The notes: a model not told the origin generated them from the sequence alone. Positions 1-9,080 are shown, numbered from the stretch's first letter. The stretch is DNA of 64,000 nt from Burkholderia sp. Ac-20365 (GCF_017104715.1 NZ_JAAGPI010000010.1:1-64000), one strand, 5' to 3'. Translations and numbers: made by a program.

Positions 1-104
1 TTCGCCACTCGCCGCCAGGGTTGCCCCCGCGCTGCCGTTCGACTTGCATGTGTAAGGCATGCCGCCAGCGTTCAATCTGAGCCAGGATCAAACTCTTCAG
101 TTCA
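1..104 (-). rRNA. rrs: 16S ribosomal RNA, 5' end only (partial)
   Basis: The reverse complement reads TTGAACTGAAGAGTTTGATC and continues with the universal 27F site and the first helix, ending at the window edge. This is the start of a betaproteobacterial small-subunit rRNA transcribed leftward. Only about 100 nt are present. The mature 5' end is placed at about 104 by comparison with Burkholderia-type 16S starts; the processing site itself cannot be seen. Confidence 0.97.
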
Positions 105-312
105 AACCTGTTACTGTTTTTCGGTTCACGCAGTTGCCTACGTATTGAACCGGTCGCTCACTCAAAATCACTGACGAAAGATCTGCGCTGAGTTTTTCAA
201 CCCAGTCAAACCTTCCTCAATTACTTCTGTGTGAGACTCGATTACTTTCGCTATATCGGTAATCCGAAGATCACCGCGCGCCGCCATCGAGCACCCACAC
301 TTATCGGCTGTT

Positions 313-327
313 GATTTTTAAAGAACA
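313..327 (-). promoter_or_regulatory. boxA antitermination site of the rrn leader
   Basis: On the minus strand the leader contains TGTTCTTTAAAAATC, a good match to the boxA element of rrn operons (TGCTCTTTAA core) that recruits NusB/NusE for antitermination. It lies about 200 nt upstream of the 16S start and downstream of both promoters, the expected order. The leader between it and the 16S gene shows no protein gene. Confidence 0.75.
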
Positions 328-383
328 TTCGCGGGAAGCGCCTTGCTTTCACCACATTGCTGCGTCAGCAGCAGAGAAACGAG

Positions 384-412
384 ATTATGAAGAACCTTTT
401 TCGTTTCGTCAA
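384..412 (-). promoter_or_regulatory. rrn promoter P2 (proximal)
   Basis: Minus-strand TTGACG and CATAAT hexamers are separated by exactly 17 bp, followed by a GC-containing discriminator. It points at the 16S gene about 280 nt away. It is the promoter closest to the leader boxA and probably the basal rrn promoter, by analogy with tandem rrn promoters in other proteobacteria. Confidence 0.7.
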
Positions 413-525
413 CCGGTTTTTTTAACTTCCTAACCTGCCGACTGAACGGGAAAGCCTGTCAATACTGGCTTTCCAGCCTCCCTCGTTTCTTTCGCACCGC
501 GTTGGCCGCAGCGCGAAAGACCGGA

Positions 526-554
526 ATTCTAGACACTGGATCGCGGACTTGCAA
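526..554 (-). promoter_or_regulatory. rrn promoter P1 (distal) with AT-rich upstream element
   Basis: Minus-strand TTGCAA and TAGAAT hexamers lie 17 bp apart. An A-tract (CATCAAAAAAAGCC) sits immediately upstream and could serve as an UP element. This suggests a second, strong rrn promoter about 420 nt upstream of the 16S gene. The rest of the stretch between the 16S gene and the first protein gene holds only leader sequence. Confidence 0.6.
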
Positions 555-622
555 GGCTTTTTTTGATGTGCGTAAACCGCATGACATATCCAGCGAGTAA
601 CCAGCAAGCCCGCAGCTAGAAA

Positions 623-1183
623 TCACGCAACAGCATGCCGCGACATCACCCGCGACACGACATCCATATAGTGATCAAGCCCCGGCGTCGCTCGGTTCGA
701 CTCTTTCGCGAGATCGTCCCAGCGGCGCAAACGCAGCGCGTCTTCGGCAAACGGCTTCTGCAAGAACGTCTGCGCCTCGTCATCGCTGAAAATGCCGCCC
801 TGCAGTTCAAGACTGCGCACGGAATCCGCCGACAGCTTCCCAAAGTAAGCCGCGTCGATTGCGCAAAGACAGCGCTTTGCATCGACATGCAGCCGAATCG
901 GCTCCAGCGTCGCCTCCGGCAACACCGGCCGCAAGAATGGCAGCGCGAAGTATTGATGCAGATCGTCGATGCCGCGCGCCGTCGGCGTCTCGCCCTGACG
1001 GTTCAGCAAATGCCCAAGGTCGTGCAGAAACGCCGCCGCGACCAGTTCCTCGGACGCGCCCTCCGATTCCGCCAGCGCACCGCTTTGCAACGCATGCTCG
1101 AGCTGCGTCACCGGCTCACCACTGTAGGCAAGCTGGCCGTGCGCCTCGAACAGTCCGCGAATGTCGTCCAGATTCAATGCCAC
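623..1183 (-). CDS. PhnZ-like HD-domain mixed-valent diiron oxygenase
   Basis: A 186-residue HD-domain protein, last gene of the phosphonate operon and 4 nt after phnY. PhnZ-type enzymes cleave the C-P bond of 1-hydroxyphosphonates oxidatively with a di-iron centre. Visible residues fit: Tyr20 and Glu23 in YSGEPVTQLEH, His30, His54-Asp55 in FLHDLGH, His76, His99 in RLHVDAKR, and a late Asp in RRWDDLAK. Their spacing is nearly that of the PhnZ set Tyr24/Glu27/His34/His58-Asp59/His80/His104 (numbers recalled). The usual partner, an alpha-ketoglutarate dioxygenase (PhnY*/TmpA), is not in the locus, so the substrate may be a ready-made hydroxyphosphonate. A plain HD hydrolase is less likely because the Tyr/Glu fingerprint is present. 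Confidence 0.8.
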   Translation of the reverse strand: MALNLDDIRGLFEAHGQLAYSGEPVTQLEHALQSGALAESEGASEELVAAAFLHDLGHLLNRQGETPTARGIDDLHQYFALPFLRPVLPEATLEPIRLHVDAKRCLCAIDAAYFGKLSADSVRSLELQGGIFSDDEAQTFLQKPFAEDALRLRRWDDLAKESNRATPGLDHYMDVVSRVMSRHAVA

Positions 1184-1187
1184 GCGA

Positions 1188-2645
1188 TCACTCCCACGGA
1201 AGAGAAAAGGTTTTGAGATTGGTGAAGCTCTTCATCGCTTCCTGCACGCCTTCCTTATAGCCGAGCCCCGAATCCTTGATGCCGCCAAACGGCGTCAGTT
1301 CGACGCGATAGCCCGGCACTTCCCACACATTCACCGTGCCCACGCGCAGTTCGTTGATGAAGCGCGGAATCGCATCCTGCCGGTTCGTGCACAGTCCACA
1401 CGACAGCCCGAACGGCGTGCCGTTGCTGATACGGATGGCGTCATCGATCGTGTTGAAGGTGATGATCGGCGAGACCGGGCCGAAGGTTTCCTCGCGGATC
1501 AGCGTCATCGACGGATCGACCTGATCGACGACCGTCGGCGCATACAGCGCGCCCTTGCGCTGATTGCCCGTCAACAGGCGTGCGCCCTGTGCGACAGCTT
1601 CGTTCACACGCGCTTCGAACAGACGCGCTGCATCGGCGTCGATCACCGTGCCCATCTGGTTCGACGTATCGAACGGATCGCCGTAGGTCCATTCGCGTGT
1701 TTTTTCGACAACCAGTTCCGTGAAGCGCGCCGCGATGCTCTTCTGCACGATCATCCGCTTGACGGCCGTGCAACGCTGCCCCGAGTTCTTGTAGGAGCCT
1801 TGCACCGCCAGTGTGGCCGCACGCTCGATATCGGCGTCTTCGAGCACGATCAGCGGATCGTTGCCACCGAGTTCGAGCACGACGCGGCGGTAGCCCGCGC
1901 GCTCGGCGATATGCTTGCCGATCGCCACGCCGCCCGTGAACGTCACCAGTTCGGCAAGCGGATTCGTGATCAGTTCGTCGGCGATTTCGCGCGGGTCGCC
2001 TGTGACTACCTGCAGCATCGGCGCAGGCAGGCCGGCTTCATAAAGAATGTCGGCGAGAAAGAACGCCGACAGCGGCACCTTCTCCGATGGCTTCAGGATC
2101 ACCCGATTATTCGTCGCAATCGAAGGCGCAATCTTGTGCGCGACCTGGTTCATCGGGTGATTGAACGGCGTGATCGCGACGATCACGCCGGCAAGCGGAT
2201 CGCGCTGCGTAAACACGCGCCGCTTCTTGCCGTGCGGTGTCAGATCGCACGAAAAACTCTGGCCGTCATCACGCAACGCTTCGATCGACGCGAACTTCAG
2301 CACGTCGGCAACGCGCCCGATCTCATAGCGAGAATCCTGCTTGGACAAACCCGATTCGAGCGTGATCAGATCCGACGCCTCTTCGAGCCGCTCACGCAGC
2401 AGCAAGCCCGCACGTTCGAGAATCTGCGAGCGTTCATAACGCGACAGCGTCGCGTGATACGCACCCGCGTACTCGAAAGCGGCGCGCACATCGTCGACGC
2501 TCGCCATCGGCACCGTGCCGACGCGCATGCCCGAATACGGATCGAACACATCGAGCGTGCGCGAACGAGCGGCGCGCTCGCCCTTCAGACGCAGCGCTTC
2601 CGCGCGAAACGCCGGATGGTCGTTGGATTGCAGGATTGCGTTCAT
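1188..2645 (-). CDS. phnY: Phosphonoacetaldehyde dehydrogenase
   Basis: 485-residue aldehyde dehydrogenase superfamily protein. It oxidises phosphonoacetaldehyde to phosphonoacetate with NAD(P)+, the middle step of the PhnW-PhnY-PhnA pathway. Visible hallmarks are the cofactor-binding region around residues 158-188 (AITPFNHP, ILKPSEKVPLSA), general base Glu258 in VVLELGGND and nucleophile Cys292 in NSGQRCTAVKR. The start overlaps the phnA stop by 4 nt (ATGA), so translation is coupled. Substrate is inferred from position between phnA and the AEP genes; sequence alone would allow another semialdehyde. Confidence 0.9.
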   Translation of the reverse strand: MNAILQSNDHPAFRAEALRLKGERAARSRTLDVFDPYSGMRVGTVPMASVDDVRAAFEYAGAYHATLSRYERSQILERAGLLLRERLEEASDLITLESGLSKQDSRYEIGRVADVLKFASIEALRDDGQSFSCDLTPHGKKRRVFTQRDPLAGVIVAITPFNHPMNQVAHKIAPSIATNNRVILKPSEKVPLSAFFLADILYEAGLPAPMLQVVTGDPREIADELITNPLAELVTFTGGVAIGKHIAERAGYRRVVLELGGNDPLIVLEDADIERAATLAVQGSYKNSGQRCTAVKRMIVQKSIAARFTELVVEKTREWTYGDPFDTSNQMGTVIDADAARLFEARVNEAVAQGARLLTGNQRKGALYAPTVVDQVDPSMTLIREETFGPVSPIITFNTIDDAIRISNGTPFGLSCGLCTNRQDAIPRFINELRVGTVNVWEVPGYRVELTPFGGIKDSGLGYKEGVQEAMKSFTNLKTFSLPWE

Positions 2646-3901
2646 GACGCCGCCGTATGGTTGAGCGCGATATCGAACACGTCGAAATTGCGCAGACGCT
2701 TGCCCGCGACGCTTGCTTCGTCGATGCGTCGATTGAAGATCAGCGGCACCACCTGCTCCGAGATGCCGCCGTGCGAACGCAGCGGTACGGTCAGGCCCGA
2801 CAGGTCATGTTCTTCGCGGCGCGTGCCGAGCGCCGTATTCTTCTTGCTGACGACGACGATGTCGCCCACGCGGTCGTTCGGCAATTCGAAGCGCTCGCAC
2901 GCCGCCTTGTTGTCGAGCACGACTTCGATGTCCTTCAAACCGCCAAGACGTTCGATCACCTGACGTGCGTTTGCATCGGCAGGCAGATAGATCGTCGCGA
3001 ACGAACCGAGCGCGCCGTGATGGACGACATACGGATCGGTAATCGGCAGAATCACGCGGGCTGCGCGCGCGCCGAGCCATTCGTCCATCACGTCCTGCAG
3101 ATAGATCACGTTCGGCTCGCCCGTCTGCGGATCGTGCTTGGCGTTCATGCCGTGGTCTGCCGTCAGACCGATGACCCAGCCGAGCGCATCAAGTTGTGCG
3201 AGATAACCGTCCATCATGGCGTAAAACGCGTTCGCACCCTCCGTGCCCGGCGCCCACTTGTGCTGGATGTAATCGGTGGTCGACAGATACATCAGGTCGA
3301 GCTTGCGCGTCTGCGCGAGTCGCACGCCAGCGGCGAACACGAACTCGGAAAGCCCCGCGCTGTACACGTCAGGCACAGGCAAACCGACCAGATCCAGCAC
3401 TTCGTCGATACCGTTTTCTTCGAGCGTTACCTTGTCGGCCTTTTCCGCCGAGAAGCAGATGCCTGTCATCTTGTTGCCGAGCAGACGGCGCAGCTTGTCC
3501 TTTGCAGTGACGACGGCCACGGCCGCGCCTGCATCGGCGGCAGCGGCGAGCAGCGTCGGCGCGCGCAGATAAGCGGGGTCGTTCATCATCACTTCCGCGC
3601 CTTTGCCGTCGTTGGCCTGCGGGTCCCAGAAGTAGTTGCCGCAGATGCCATGCACGGACGGCGGCACGCCACACACGATCGACAGATTGTTCGGGTTGGT
3701 GAATGACGGAATCACGCAGTCGGCCTTGAACGCCGCGCCTTCGCTCAGCATCTTGCCGATATACGGCGCGACGCCTGCCTTCACGGCTGCTTCCAGATAG
3801 TCATACTCGCAGCCATCGACACAGACGACCACCGTCGGCTTGGCAGGCAACTGATAAAGACGGCCATTCACTTCAACACTACGTCCGGATTGGATTGCCA
3901 T
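2642..3901 (-). CDS. phnA: Phosphonoacetate hydrolase
   Basis: 419-residue member of the alkaline phosphatase superfamily that hydrolyses phosphonoacetate to acetate and phosphate at a two-zinc site. Visible residues are Asp29 in CVDGCEYD, nucleophile Thr68 in PSFTNPNNLS, LSTTDYIQH, TADHGMN and a late SHGG, matching the metal and nucleophile pattern of PhnA. Length is typical. It precedes phnY with a 4-nt overlap and follows the GntR gene after about 54 nt. Family known, substrate supported strongly by neighbours phnY and phnW. Confidence 0.93.
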   Translation of the reverse strand: MAIQSGRSVEVNGRLYQLPAKPTVVVCVDGCEYDYLEAAVKAGVAPYIGKMLSEGAAFKADCVIPSFTNPNNLSIVCGVPPSVHGICGNYFWDPQANDGKGAEVMMNDPAYLRAPTLLAAAADAGAAVAVVTAKDKLRRLLGNKMTGICFSAEKADKVTLEENGIDEVLDLVGLPVPDVYSAGLSEFVFAAGVRLAQTRKLDLMYLSTTDYIQHKWAPGTEGANAFYAMMDGYLAQLDALGWVIGLTADHGMNAKHDPQTGEPNVIYLQDVMDEWLGARAARVILPITDPYVVHHGALGSFATIYLPADANARQVIERLGGLKDIEVVLDNKAACERFELPNDRVGDIVVVSKKNTALGTRREEHDLSGLTVPLRSHGGISEQVVPLIFNRRIDEASVAGKRLRNFDVFDIALNHTAAS

Positions 3902-3955
3902 TGCACTCTTCCCTACGCGTCGCCGACGCGTGTTCTTGATTCGTTCAGGCTTCGT

Positions 3956-4690
3956 TCAGGCGAGCAGCGCGCTCAACCCGTCGTTGCCATCGTTTGTTGC
4001 GCGCGGCTCCGCAGCCTCGTGCGCGCGCTGCCTGCCGCCGTCGACGTGCGCACGCATCAGCCGTGCTGCTTCGTCGGCATCACGCGCGGCGAGCGCCGAC
4101 AGAATCGCGCGATGCTCGGCGAGCGACCGCTCGACGGCATCGCTTCGTACATCCAGCGCGGCGCGTCTGAACAGGCTCAATTCACCCACCAGCCCGCGAT
4201 ACGTCTCATACAGCTTGCCGTTGCCCGCCGTCGCGACGATCGCGTCGTGAAATGCGACGTTGGCGCGCGCGTAAGCGTCGTGATCGCCGGCATCGAGTGC
4301 GCTGCGCATCGCATCGACATGTGCGCGCAGCGTCGCCAGTTGAGCGGCGTCGATGCGCGGCGCCAGCATCCGGCACGCCGCTTCTTCGAGCACGGCGCGG
4401 ACCGCGTAAATCTCGTCGGCTTCCGTCAGCGACACGGTCCGCACGAACACGCCGCGATTCTTCTCGTTGCGCACCAGCCCCGCCTGCTCCAGCGCGCGAA
4501 ACGCCTCGCGCACCGGACCGCGCGACACCTGCAGCCGCGTGGCCCATTCGGCTTCGTTGAGCTTGTCGCCCGGCGCCAGCTTGCCGTCGACGATGTGCCG
4601 TTCGATCTCGTCGCGCACCAGCGCCGTCAGCGAATGCCGCCTGACCACGTCGATCCGGTCGTCCGGTTCAATTTCCATATTTTCGGTCAT
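3956..4690 (-). CDS. GntR-family (FadR/FCD type) phosphonate-operon regulator
   Basis: 244 residues from MTENMEIEPDD. An N-terminal winged helix-turn-helix (about 20-80; LQVSRGPVREAFRALEQAGLV) is followed by an all-helical FCD ligand domain with histidines in FHDAIVA, EHRAIL and RAHV that could bind metal. It sits inside the operon, between phnV and phnA, so it is co-transcribed with its presumed targets. Such GntR proteins are recurrent in Burkholderia phosphonate loci; the ligand is presumably a pathway intermediate (inference). Start choice is uncertain: a second Met lies 4 codons further in and no clear Shine-Dalgarno separates them. Confidence 0.85.
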   Translation of the reverse strand: MTENMEIEPDDRIDVVRRHSLTALVRDEIERHIVDGKLAPGDKLNEAEWATRLQVSRGPVREAFRALEQAGLVRNEKNRGVFVRTVSLTEADEIYAVRAVLEEAACRMLAPRIDAAQLATLRAHVDAMRSALDAGDHDAYARANVAFHDAIVATAGNGKLYETYRGLVGELSLFRRAALDVRSDAVERSLAEHRAILSALAARDADEAARLMRAHVDGGRQRAHEAAEPRATNDGNDGLSALLA

Positions 4691-4769
4691 TTCGACAATA
4701 TTTGCCACATCAATGTGCGTGGTGCGCCGACCTCGACACACCTCACGAAAAATCAGGAAACGTTGACGA

Positions 4770-5630
4770 TCAGTCCACGCGGCGACGCGGCACGCGGGCG
4801 GCGATAAGAAGCAGCGCGGCCAGCGACGCGATCAGCAGGATCAGCGACAGCGCGGACGCCGGAAGGTAATAACCGCGCTCGACCTGCCCGACGACGACGA
4901 TCGGCACCGTCGCGAAACCAGGCGGATAAACAGTGAGCGTCGCGCCCAGTTCACCGAGAGACAGCGCGAAACCGAGCGCGAGCGATGCGCGGATAGCGGG
5001 CACCAGTTGCGGCAGCACGACCCGGCGCAACACCATCGACGGCGGTGCTCCGAGGCTCGCTGCCGCTTCGCGCAACACCGTCAGTTCAGGCCGCAGCGCA
5101 GCCGCGGCGCAGCGATAGCAGAACGGCAGTACCAGCGCGAGCTGCACGAAGATCACGATGGCAGCGGAGCTCGACAGATCGACTGGCTTCTTGTGATACG
5201 CGATCAGCACGGCCAGACCGAGCACGACGCTCGGCACGCCGTTGGGCACCATCGCGATCGTATCGACGAGCGCGCCGAGTCCACGGCGGTCGCGGCCTTC
5301 CAGCGCAAGTGCGAGCCACAGACCGAGAATCGTGCCGAGAATCGCCACGCCGAAACCAATCTGCAGGCTGGTGACGAGCGCATCGAAATCGCTGCCGCCG
5401 AGGCGCTCGAACCAGCGCATGCTGAAGCCGTCGGGCAGGATCGTGCCTGACCAGTGCGCAGCGACGCTCGACAGCGCGACCACGATCACAGGCAGCACGA
5501 ACAGCCAGAAGCACAGCAGCGCGGCGAACGCCATGAACAGCGCCCCGCCGATGCGCGCAACGATGCCATGTTGCACAGGCCGCGCGCGATGATGCACGGC
5601 GGGCAGCACGGTTTGATCGACGTCGGACAT
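4770..5630 (-). CDS. phnV: 2-AEP ABC transporter permease (PhnV-like)
   Basis: 286 residues from MSDVDQTVLP, inner-membrane permease with about six hydrophobic segments and the EAA loop that contacts the ATPase (REAAASLGAPPSMVLRRVVLP). The start ATG overlaps the phnU stop as TAATG, indicating translational coupling and fixing the start well inside the longer open frame. Together with PhnU it forms the membrane channel of the AEP importer. Assignment to PhnV rather than PhnU follows gene order only. Confidence 0.88.
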   Translation of the reverse strand: MSDVDQTVLPAVHHRARPVQHGIVARIGGALFMAFAALLCFWLFVLPVIVVALSSVAAHWSGTILPDGFSMRWFERLGGSDFDALVTSLQIGFGVAILGTILGLWLALALEGRDRRGLGALVDTIAMVPNGVPSVVLGLAVLIAYHKKPVDLSSSAAIVIFVQLALVLPFCYRCAAAALRPELTVLREAAASLGAPPSMVLRRVVLPQLVPAIRASLALGFALSLGELGATLTVYPPGFATVPIVVVGQVERGYYLPASALSLILLIASLAALLLIAARVPRRRVD

Positions 5631-6562
5631 TACTTCGCTCCTCTCACCTTGCGCTTGTTGACCTGGCGGTACAGCGCATACAACGACAGCGACATCGCCA
5701 GCATCACGACGGCACCGGCGGCGGCCGTCGGCAGATCGAGATCGACGGTGGCCGAACTGTAGATCGCCACGGGCAGCGTGATCAGATGCGCGCTGCCGAG
5801 TACGAGCAGAATGCCGAACTCGTTTAGCGTCAGCAGGAAACACAGGATCGTGCCCGCCGCGATACCTGGCCACGCGAGCGGCAGGATCACGCGAAACGCA
5901 ACCATCCAGCTATTCGCGCCGAGACTGCGCGCGGCTTCGATCAGGCGCATGTCGAGCATCGCGAACGACGCGAGCGTCGGACGCACGACGAACGGCGCGT
6001 AGAACACCACTTCCGCGAGAATCACGCCGCCGATGCCGAACAGGAAATCGAGCGGCGGCGCTTCGAGATGAAAGAGCCGTTGCAACCCGATACTGACGGA
6101 GCCCTGCGAGCCGTACAGAAAGATCAGCGTGAACGCGACGAGAAACGACGGGAACGCGACGAACAGTTCCAGAAAACGCGTGACGAGACGCGCGCCCGGA
6201 AACGGCTTGAAAAACAGCAGCGACGCGAGCGCGACACCGAGCAAAGAAGCAAGCCCGGCGCTGGCGAACAGAATCCACAGCGTCGTGCCGATCACGCCGC
6301 TCGTCTCGGGGTTCTGGAAGAACGTCGAGTAAGCGTGAAAGCTCAGGCCATGCTCGCCCGTCAGGCTCAACAACACGAGACGCACGAGCGGATAGATCAC
6401 GAGCGGACCGAGCACGACCACGGCGAGAAACGCCAGATGCCACTGCGACAGTCGCTCGCGACGACGCTTCGCCGCCGCGTGCGCCGCATGCGAGGCGGCG
6501 GCCGCGGCGCGGCGCGCATCCTGCGCTGCGTCGAGCGCGTCAGGGCTTGATAAGGACGACAT
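5630..6562 (-). CDS. phnU: 2-AEP ABC transporter permease (PhnU-like)
   Basis: 310-residue inner-membrane permease. An Ala- and charge-rich cytoplasmic N-terminus of about 40 residues precedes six or so membrane segments. The EAA motif reads EAARSLGANSWMVAFRVILP. The start overlaps the end of phnT by 23 nt and the stop overlaps the phnV start, so phnTUV is one tightly packed unit. It belongs to the ferric/phosphonate-type binding-protein-dependent permeases. Confidence 0.88.
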   Translation of the reverse strand: MSSLSSPDALDAAQDARRAAAAASHAAHAAAKRRRERLSQWHLAFLAVVVLGPLVIYPLVRLVLLSLTGEHGLSFHAYSTFFQNPETSGVIGTTLWILFASAGLASLLGVALASLLFFKPFPGARLVTRFLELFVAFPSFLVAFTLIFLYGSQGSVSIGLQRLFHLEAPPLDFLFGIGGVILAEVVFYAPFVVRPTLASFAMLDMRLIEAARSLGANSWMVAFRVILPLAWPGIAAGTILCFLLTLNEFGILLVLGSAHLITLPVAIYSSATVDLDLPTAAAGAVVMLAMSLSLYALYRQVNKRKVRGAK

Positions 6563-7640
6563 CGTCTGCCTCGTAACGCAAGGAAATCCGCGCGCCCTTT
6601 TCGGGCGTCACGCCGGTGCCGCGCTGCATCGATACCTGCACGGGTTCGTTGGGCATCGCGTCGAGGGCGACCTGCACGGCCAGCACCGAGCCATACCATT
6701 CGACCGTCGAAATCGTGCCGTGCAACTGGCCTTCGCCAAGCGGCACGATACGCATCGATTCAGGACGCAGACACGCGACGCGGTCACGCTCGCTGTATCG
6801 CGCATCGCCGAGGGCGAACGCGACGTTCGGCGGCAGCAGGTTGGCCGCGCCGAGATACCGCGCGACGAACGCGTCGTTCGGCGTGTCGTACAGTTGCTGC
6901 GGTGTGCCGAGCTGCGCGATCTGGCCGTCGCGCATCAGCAGCGTGCGATCGGACAACACGAGCGCGTCGTCCTGATCGTGCGTCACGCAGACGATCGTCA
7001 GATTCGGCAGGCGTTCATGCAGCGCCTTCAGTTCGGAGCGCACCGACGCGCGCAGATTGGCGTCGAGCGCGGACAGCGGTTCGTCGAGCAGCAGCACATC
7101 CGGCTCGATCACGAGCGCACGCGCGAGCGCCACGCGCTGCTGCATGCCGCCCGACAGTTGCGCGGGCATCACGTGACCGGCGTCGCCGAGTTGCACGAGC
7201 TTCAGCGCATCGGCGACACGGCGGGCAATTTCTTTCGTCGAGATGCGGCGCGCGCGCAGACCGAACGCGACGTTCTCGAACACGGACAAATGCGGGAACA
7301 GCGCATAGCTCTGGAACAGCAGCCCCAGATTGCGCTTGTGCGGCGGCACATGCGTGAGATCGCGTCCGGCGACCGTCAGCGTGCCTGCGAGACCATCGGC
7401 TTCGATAAAACCGGCGATAAAGCGCAGCAACGTCGTCTTGCCGCAGCCGCTGCGGCCGAGCACGGTCAACAGTTCGCCGCGCTCGATCGTCAGCGACAGA
7501 TCGTCGAGCACCGTGCGCGAGCCGAAGCGCACCGTCAGGTGGTCGATCTGCACGCCGCCTGGCGCGCCCGCCTGCGCGATGCCCTCAGCGCGTGACGTGG
7601 CGTCGAGTTCGCCGGAACCAGCAAGGGTTGCAGTATTCAC
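6540..7640 (-). CDS. phnT: 2-AEP ABC transporter ATP-binding protein (PhnT-like)
   Basis: ATPase of the AEP importer: Walker A LGRSGCGKT, Q-loop region LLFQSYALFPH, signature LSGGMQQR, Walker B LLLDEPLSALD, switch His in CVTHDQ, then a C-terminal TOBE-like regulatory domain of about 120 residues. A strong AGGAGG lies 9 nt before a GTG at 7640 and directly abuts the upstream ATG, so GTG (protein beginning VNTATLAGSG, 366 residues) is the likelier start. It follows phnS after about 120 nt and overlaps phnU. Confidence 0.9.
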   Translation of the reverse strand: MNTATLAGSGELDATSRAEGIAQAGAPGGVQIDHLTVRFGSRTVLDDLSLTIERGELLTVLGRSGCGKTTLLRFIAGFIEADGLAGTLTVAGRDLTHVPPHKRNLGLLFQSYALFPHLSVFENVAFGLRARRISTKEIARRVADALKLVQLGDAGHVMPAQLSGGMQQRVALARALVIEPDVLLLDEPLSALDANLRASVRSELKALHERLPNLTIVCVTHDQDDALVLSDRTLLMRDGQIAQLGTPQQLYDTPNDAFVARYLGAANLLPPNVAFALGDARYSERDRVACLRPESMRIVPLGEGQLHGTISTVEWYGSVLAVQVALDAMPNEPVQVSMQRGTGVTPEKGARISLRYEADDVVLIKP

Positions 7641-7762
7641 CGGGACCATCCTCCTACGTTTTTTATCGGCGCTTTCGGGCGCCGGCATGCTTGTCGCGCG
7701 GCGCGATGAGCGTTGGAACGAACATCGCGCCGCGCGCTTCCATCAGACATCCAATGCCGCAA

Positions 7763-8860
7763 TTACTTCGGCTTGACGACCTCGAGCTGCTTGCCCGAAT
7801 TGCCGATCACTTCGCTCTTCCAGCGTGCCGTCCAGTCAGCCTTCTTCGCCATCACCTGGTTCCAGTCGACCGGGATCAGCTTCACGCCCGAGATCGCCTG
7901 CTTGACAGCCGCGCCGTTCTTGCCCGACAGCGCCACGTCCGTGCGACCCGGAATGCCGAAGATGTCCGGCACCTTCGACTGCACTTCCGTCGACATCAGA
8001 TAGTCGATCAGCTTCTTGCCGCCTGCCTGGTTCGGGCCGCCCTTGATCAGACCGATCGCGTACGGCAGCTGGAACGTGGTCGGCTGGCCGCCTGCTTCGG
8101 CTGCGAGGAAGATCGGCTTGAGCGACAGGCCGCCGTTGGCTGCGTCGTCGAGGTCCATCTGCAGGTCGCCGTTGGCCACCGCGATCTCGTTACGCGAGAG
8201 CAGCACGTCGAGGTAGCCCGTACCCTTGGTGTGGAACTTGGCGCTCTGCTCGAGCTTCTTCAGATAGTCGAACGCCTTGTCTTCGCCCATCAGCGACGTC
8301 GTCAGGATGATCACGGCCATACCGTCGCCCGCCGTAGCCGGGTTCGAGTACGCGACCTTGCCGCTGTAGTCCGGGTGCAGCAGATCCGCGAACGTCTTCG
8401 GCTGGTTCTTCACCACTTCCGGGTTGATCGCGAACGAGAAATAGTTGTTCACGAACGTCGCCCACGCGCCATCCGAAGCCTTCGCGATGGCCGGCACGTT
8501 CTTGTAATTCACGCTCTCATAGTTCTGCAGCAGGCCCGACTGCCCCGCCTGCTGGATGAACGGCGGCAACGTGACGATGACGTCAGCCTTCGGCGCATCC
8601 TTTTCGACCGTGGCGCGGTTCACGACTTCGCCGCTGCCGGCCGTCACGATATTGACCTTGACGCCTTCCTGCTTCTCGAACGCGGGCAGCACGTCCTTGT
8701 AGAGATTCTCCAGGCCGTCAGCCGTGTACAGCACGACCGCGCCCGCCGCGTGCGCGGACATCGCGCCGCCGAACGCCGCCGCCGCGACCAGCGCGGGCAG
8801 CAGTTTGCGCGCGTAGTGAGCAGCGCGGCCCGTCGGGCGAAGGTGATCCGTCTTCTTCAT
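7763..8860 (-). CDS. phnS: 2-AEP ABC transporter periplasmic binding protein (PhnS-like)
   Basis: 365 residues from MKKTDHLRPTG. A long Sec signal peptide ends near MSAHA-AG (about residue 39), followed by an extracellular solute-binding fold of the iron/AEP type (VVLYTADGLENLYKDVLPAFE; IVTAGSGEV). GGAGAG lies 6 nt before the chosen ATG; a more upstream Met lacks this. It captures AEP in the periplasm for PhnTUV and is the first gene of the leftward operon, so the main promoter must lie in the 354-bp gap to phnW. Confidence 0.9.
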   Translation of the reverse strand: MKKTDHLRPTGRAAHYARKLLPALVAAAAFGGAMSAHAAGAVVLYTADGLENLYKDVLPAFEKQEGVKVNIVTAGSGEVVNRATVEKDAPKADVIVTLPPFIQQAGQSGLLQNYESVNYKNVPAIAKASDGAWATFVNNYFSFAINPEVVKNQPKTFADLLHPDYSGKVAYSNPATAGDGMAVIILTTSLMGEDKAFDYLKKLEQSAKFHTKGTGYLDVLLSRNEIAVANGDLQMDLDDAANGGLSLKPIFLAAEAGGQPTTFQLPYAIGLIKGGPNQAGGKKLIDYLMSTEVQSKVPDIFGIPGRTDVALSGKNGAAVKQAISGVKLIPVDWNQVMAKKADWTARWKSEVIGNSGKQLEVVKPK

Positions 8861-9007
8861 GTCGTTCTCTCCAAAAGGCAAAAACCTGTGGGTAACCCGT
8901 TTAGTGGTGGTGTCGAGCGGCGCTACGGGCGCGCCACACGCCTGACGTCGCGGCCTGAACCGCTGGAATTGCAGATTGCTGACAACTTTTTTTGCGGCGT
9001 TTGTACC

Positions 9008-9080
9008 AAGGCATCCCTCCGACGATTACGCGTTGCTGAATGCCTTGCCTGAACGGGCACGGCAAGGATGGGCTTTTTTT
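9008..9080 (+). promoter_or_regulatory. Overlapping hairpins ending in a T7 tract upstream of phnW
   Basis: In the divergent phnS-phnW gap, CCTTGCC (9043-9049) pairs perfectly with GGCAAGG (9061-9067). A second, wider pairing joins 9008-9018 (AAGGCATCCCT) with 9065-9075 (AGGATGGGCTT), and TTTTTTT follows at 9074-9080. The right arms overlap by 3 nt, so the two stems are partly exclusive. It resembles an intrinsic terminator reading toward phnW. It may insulate phnW or act as an attenuator if transcription starts upstream; the start site is unknown. Confidence 0.4.

Noticed and set aside
1161..2963. 600-codon open frame on the plus strand
   Set aside because: It is antisense to phnY and part of phnA, Arg/His-rich with no family pattern; long antisense frames are common at this GC content.
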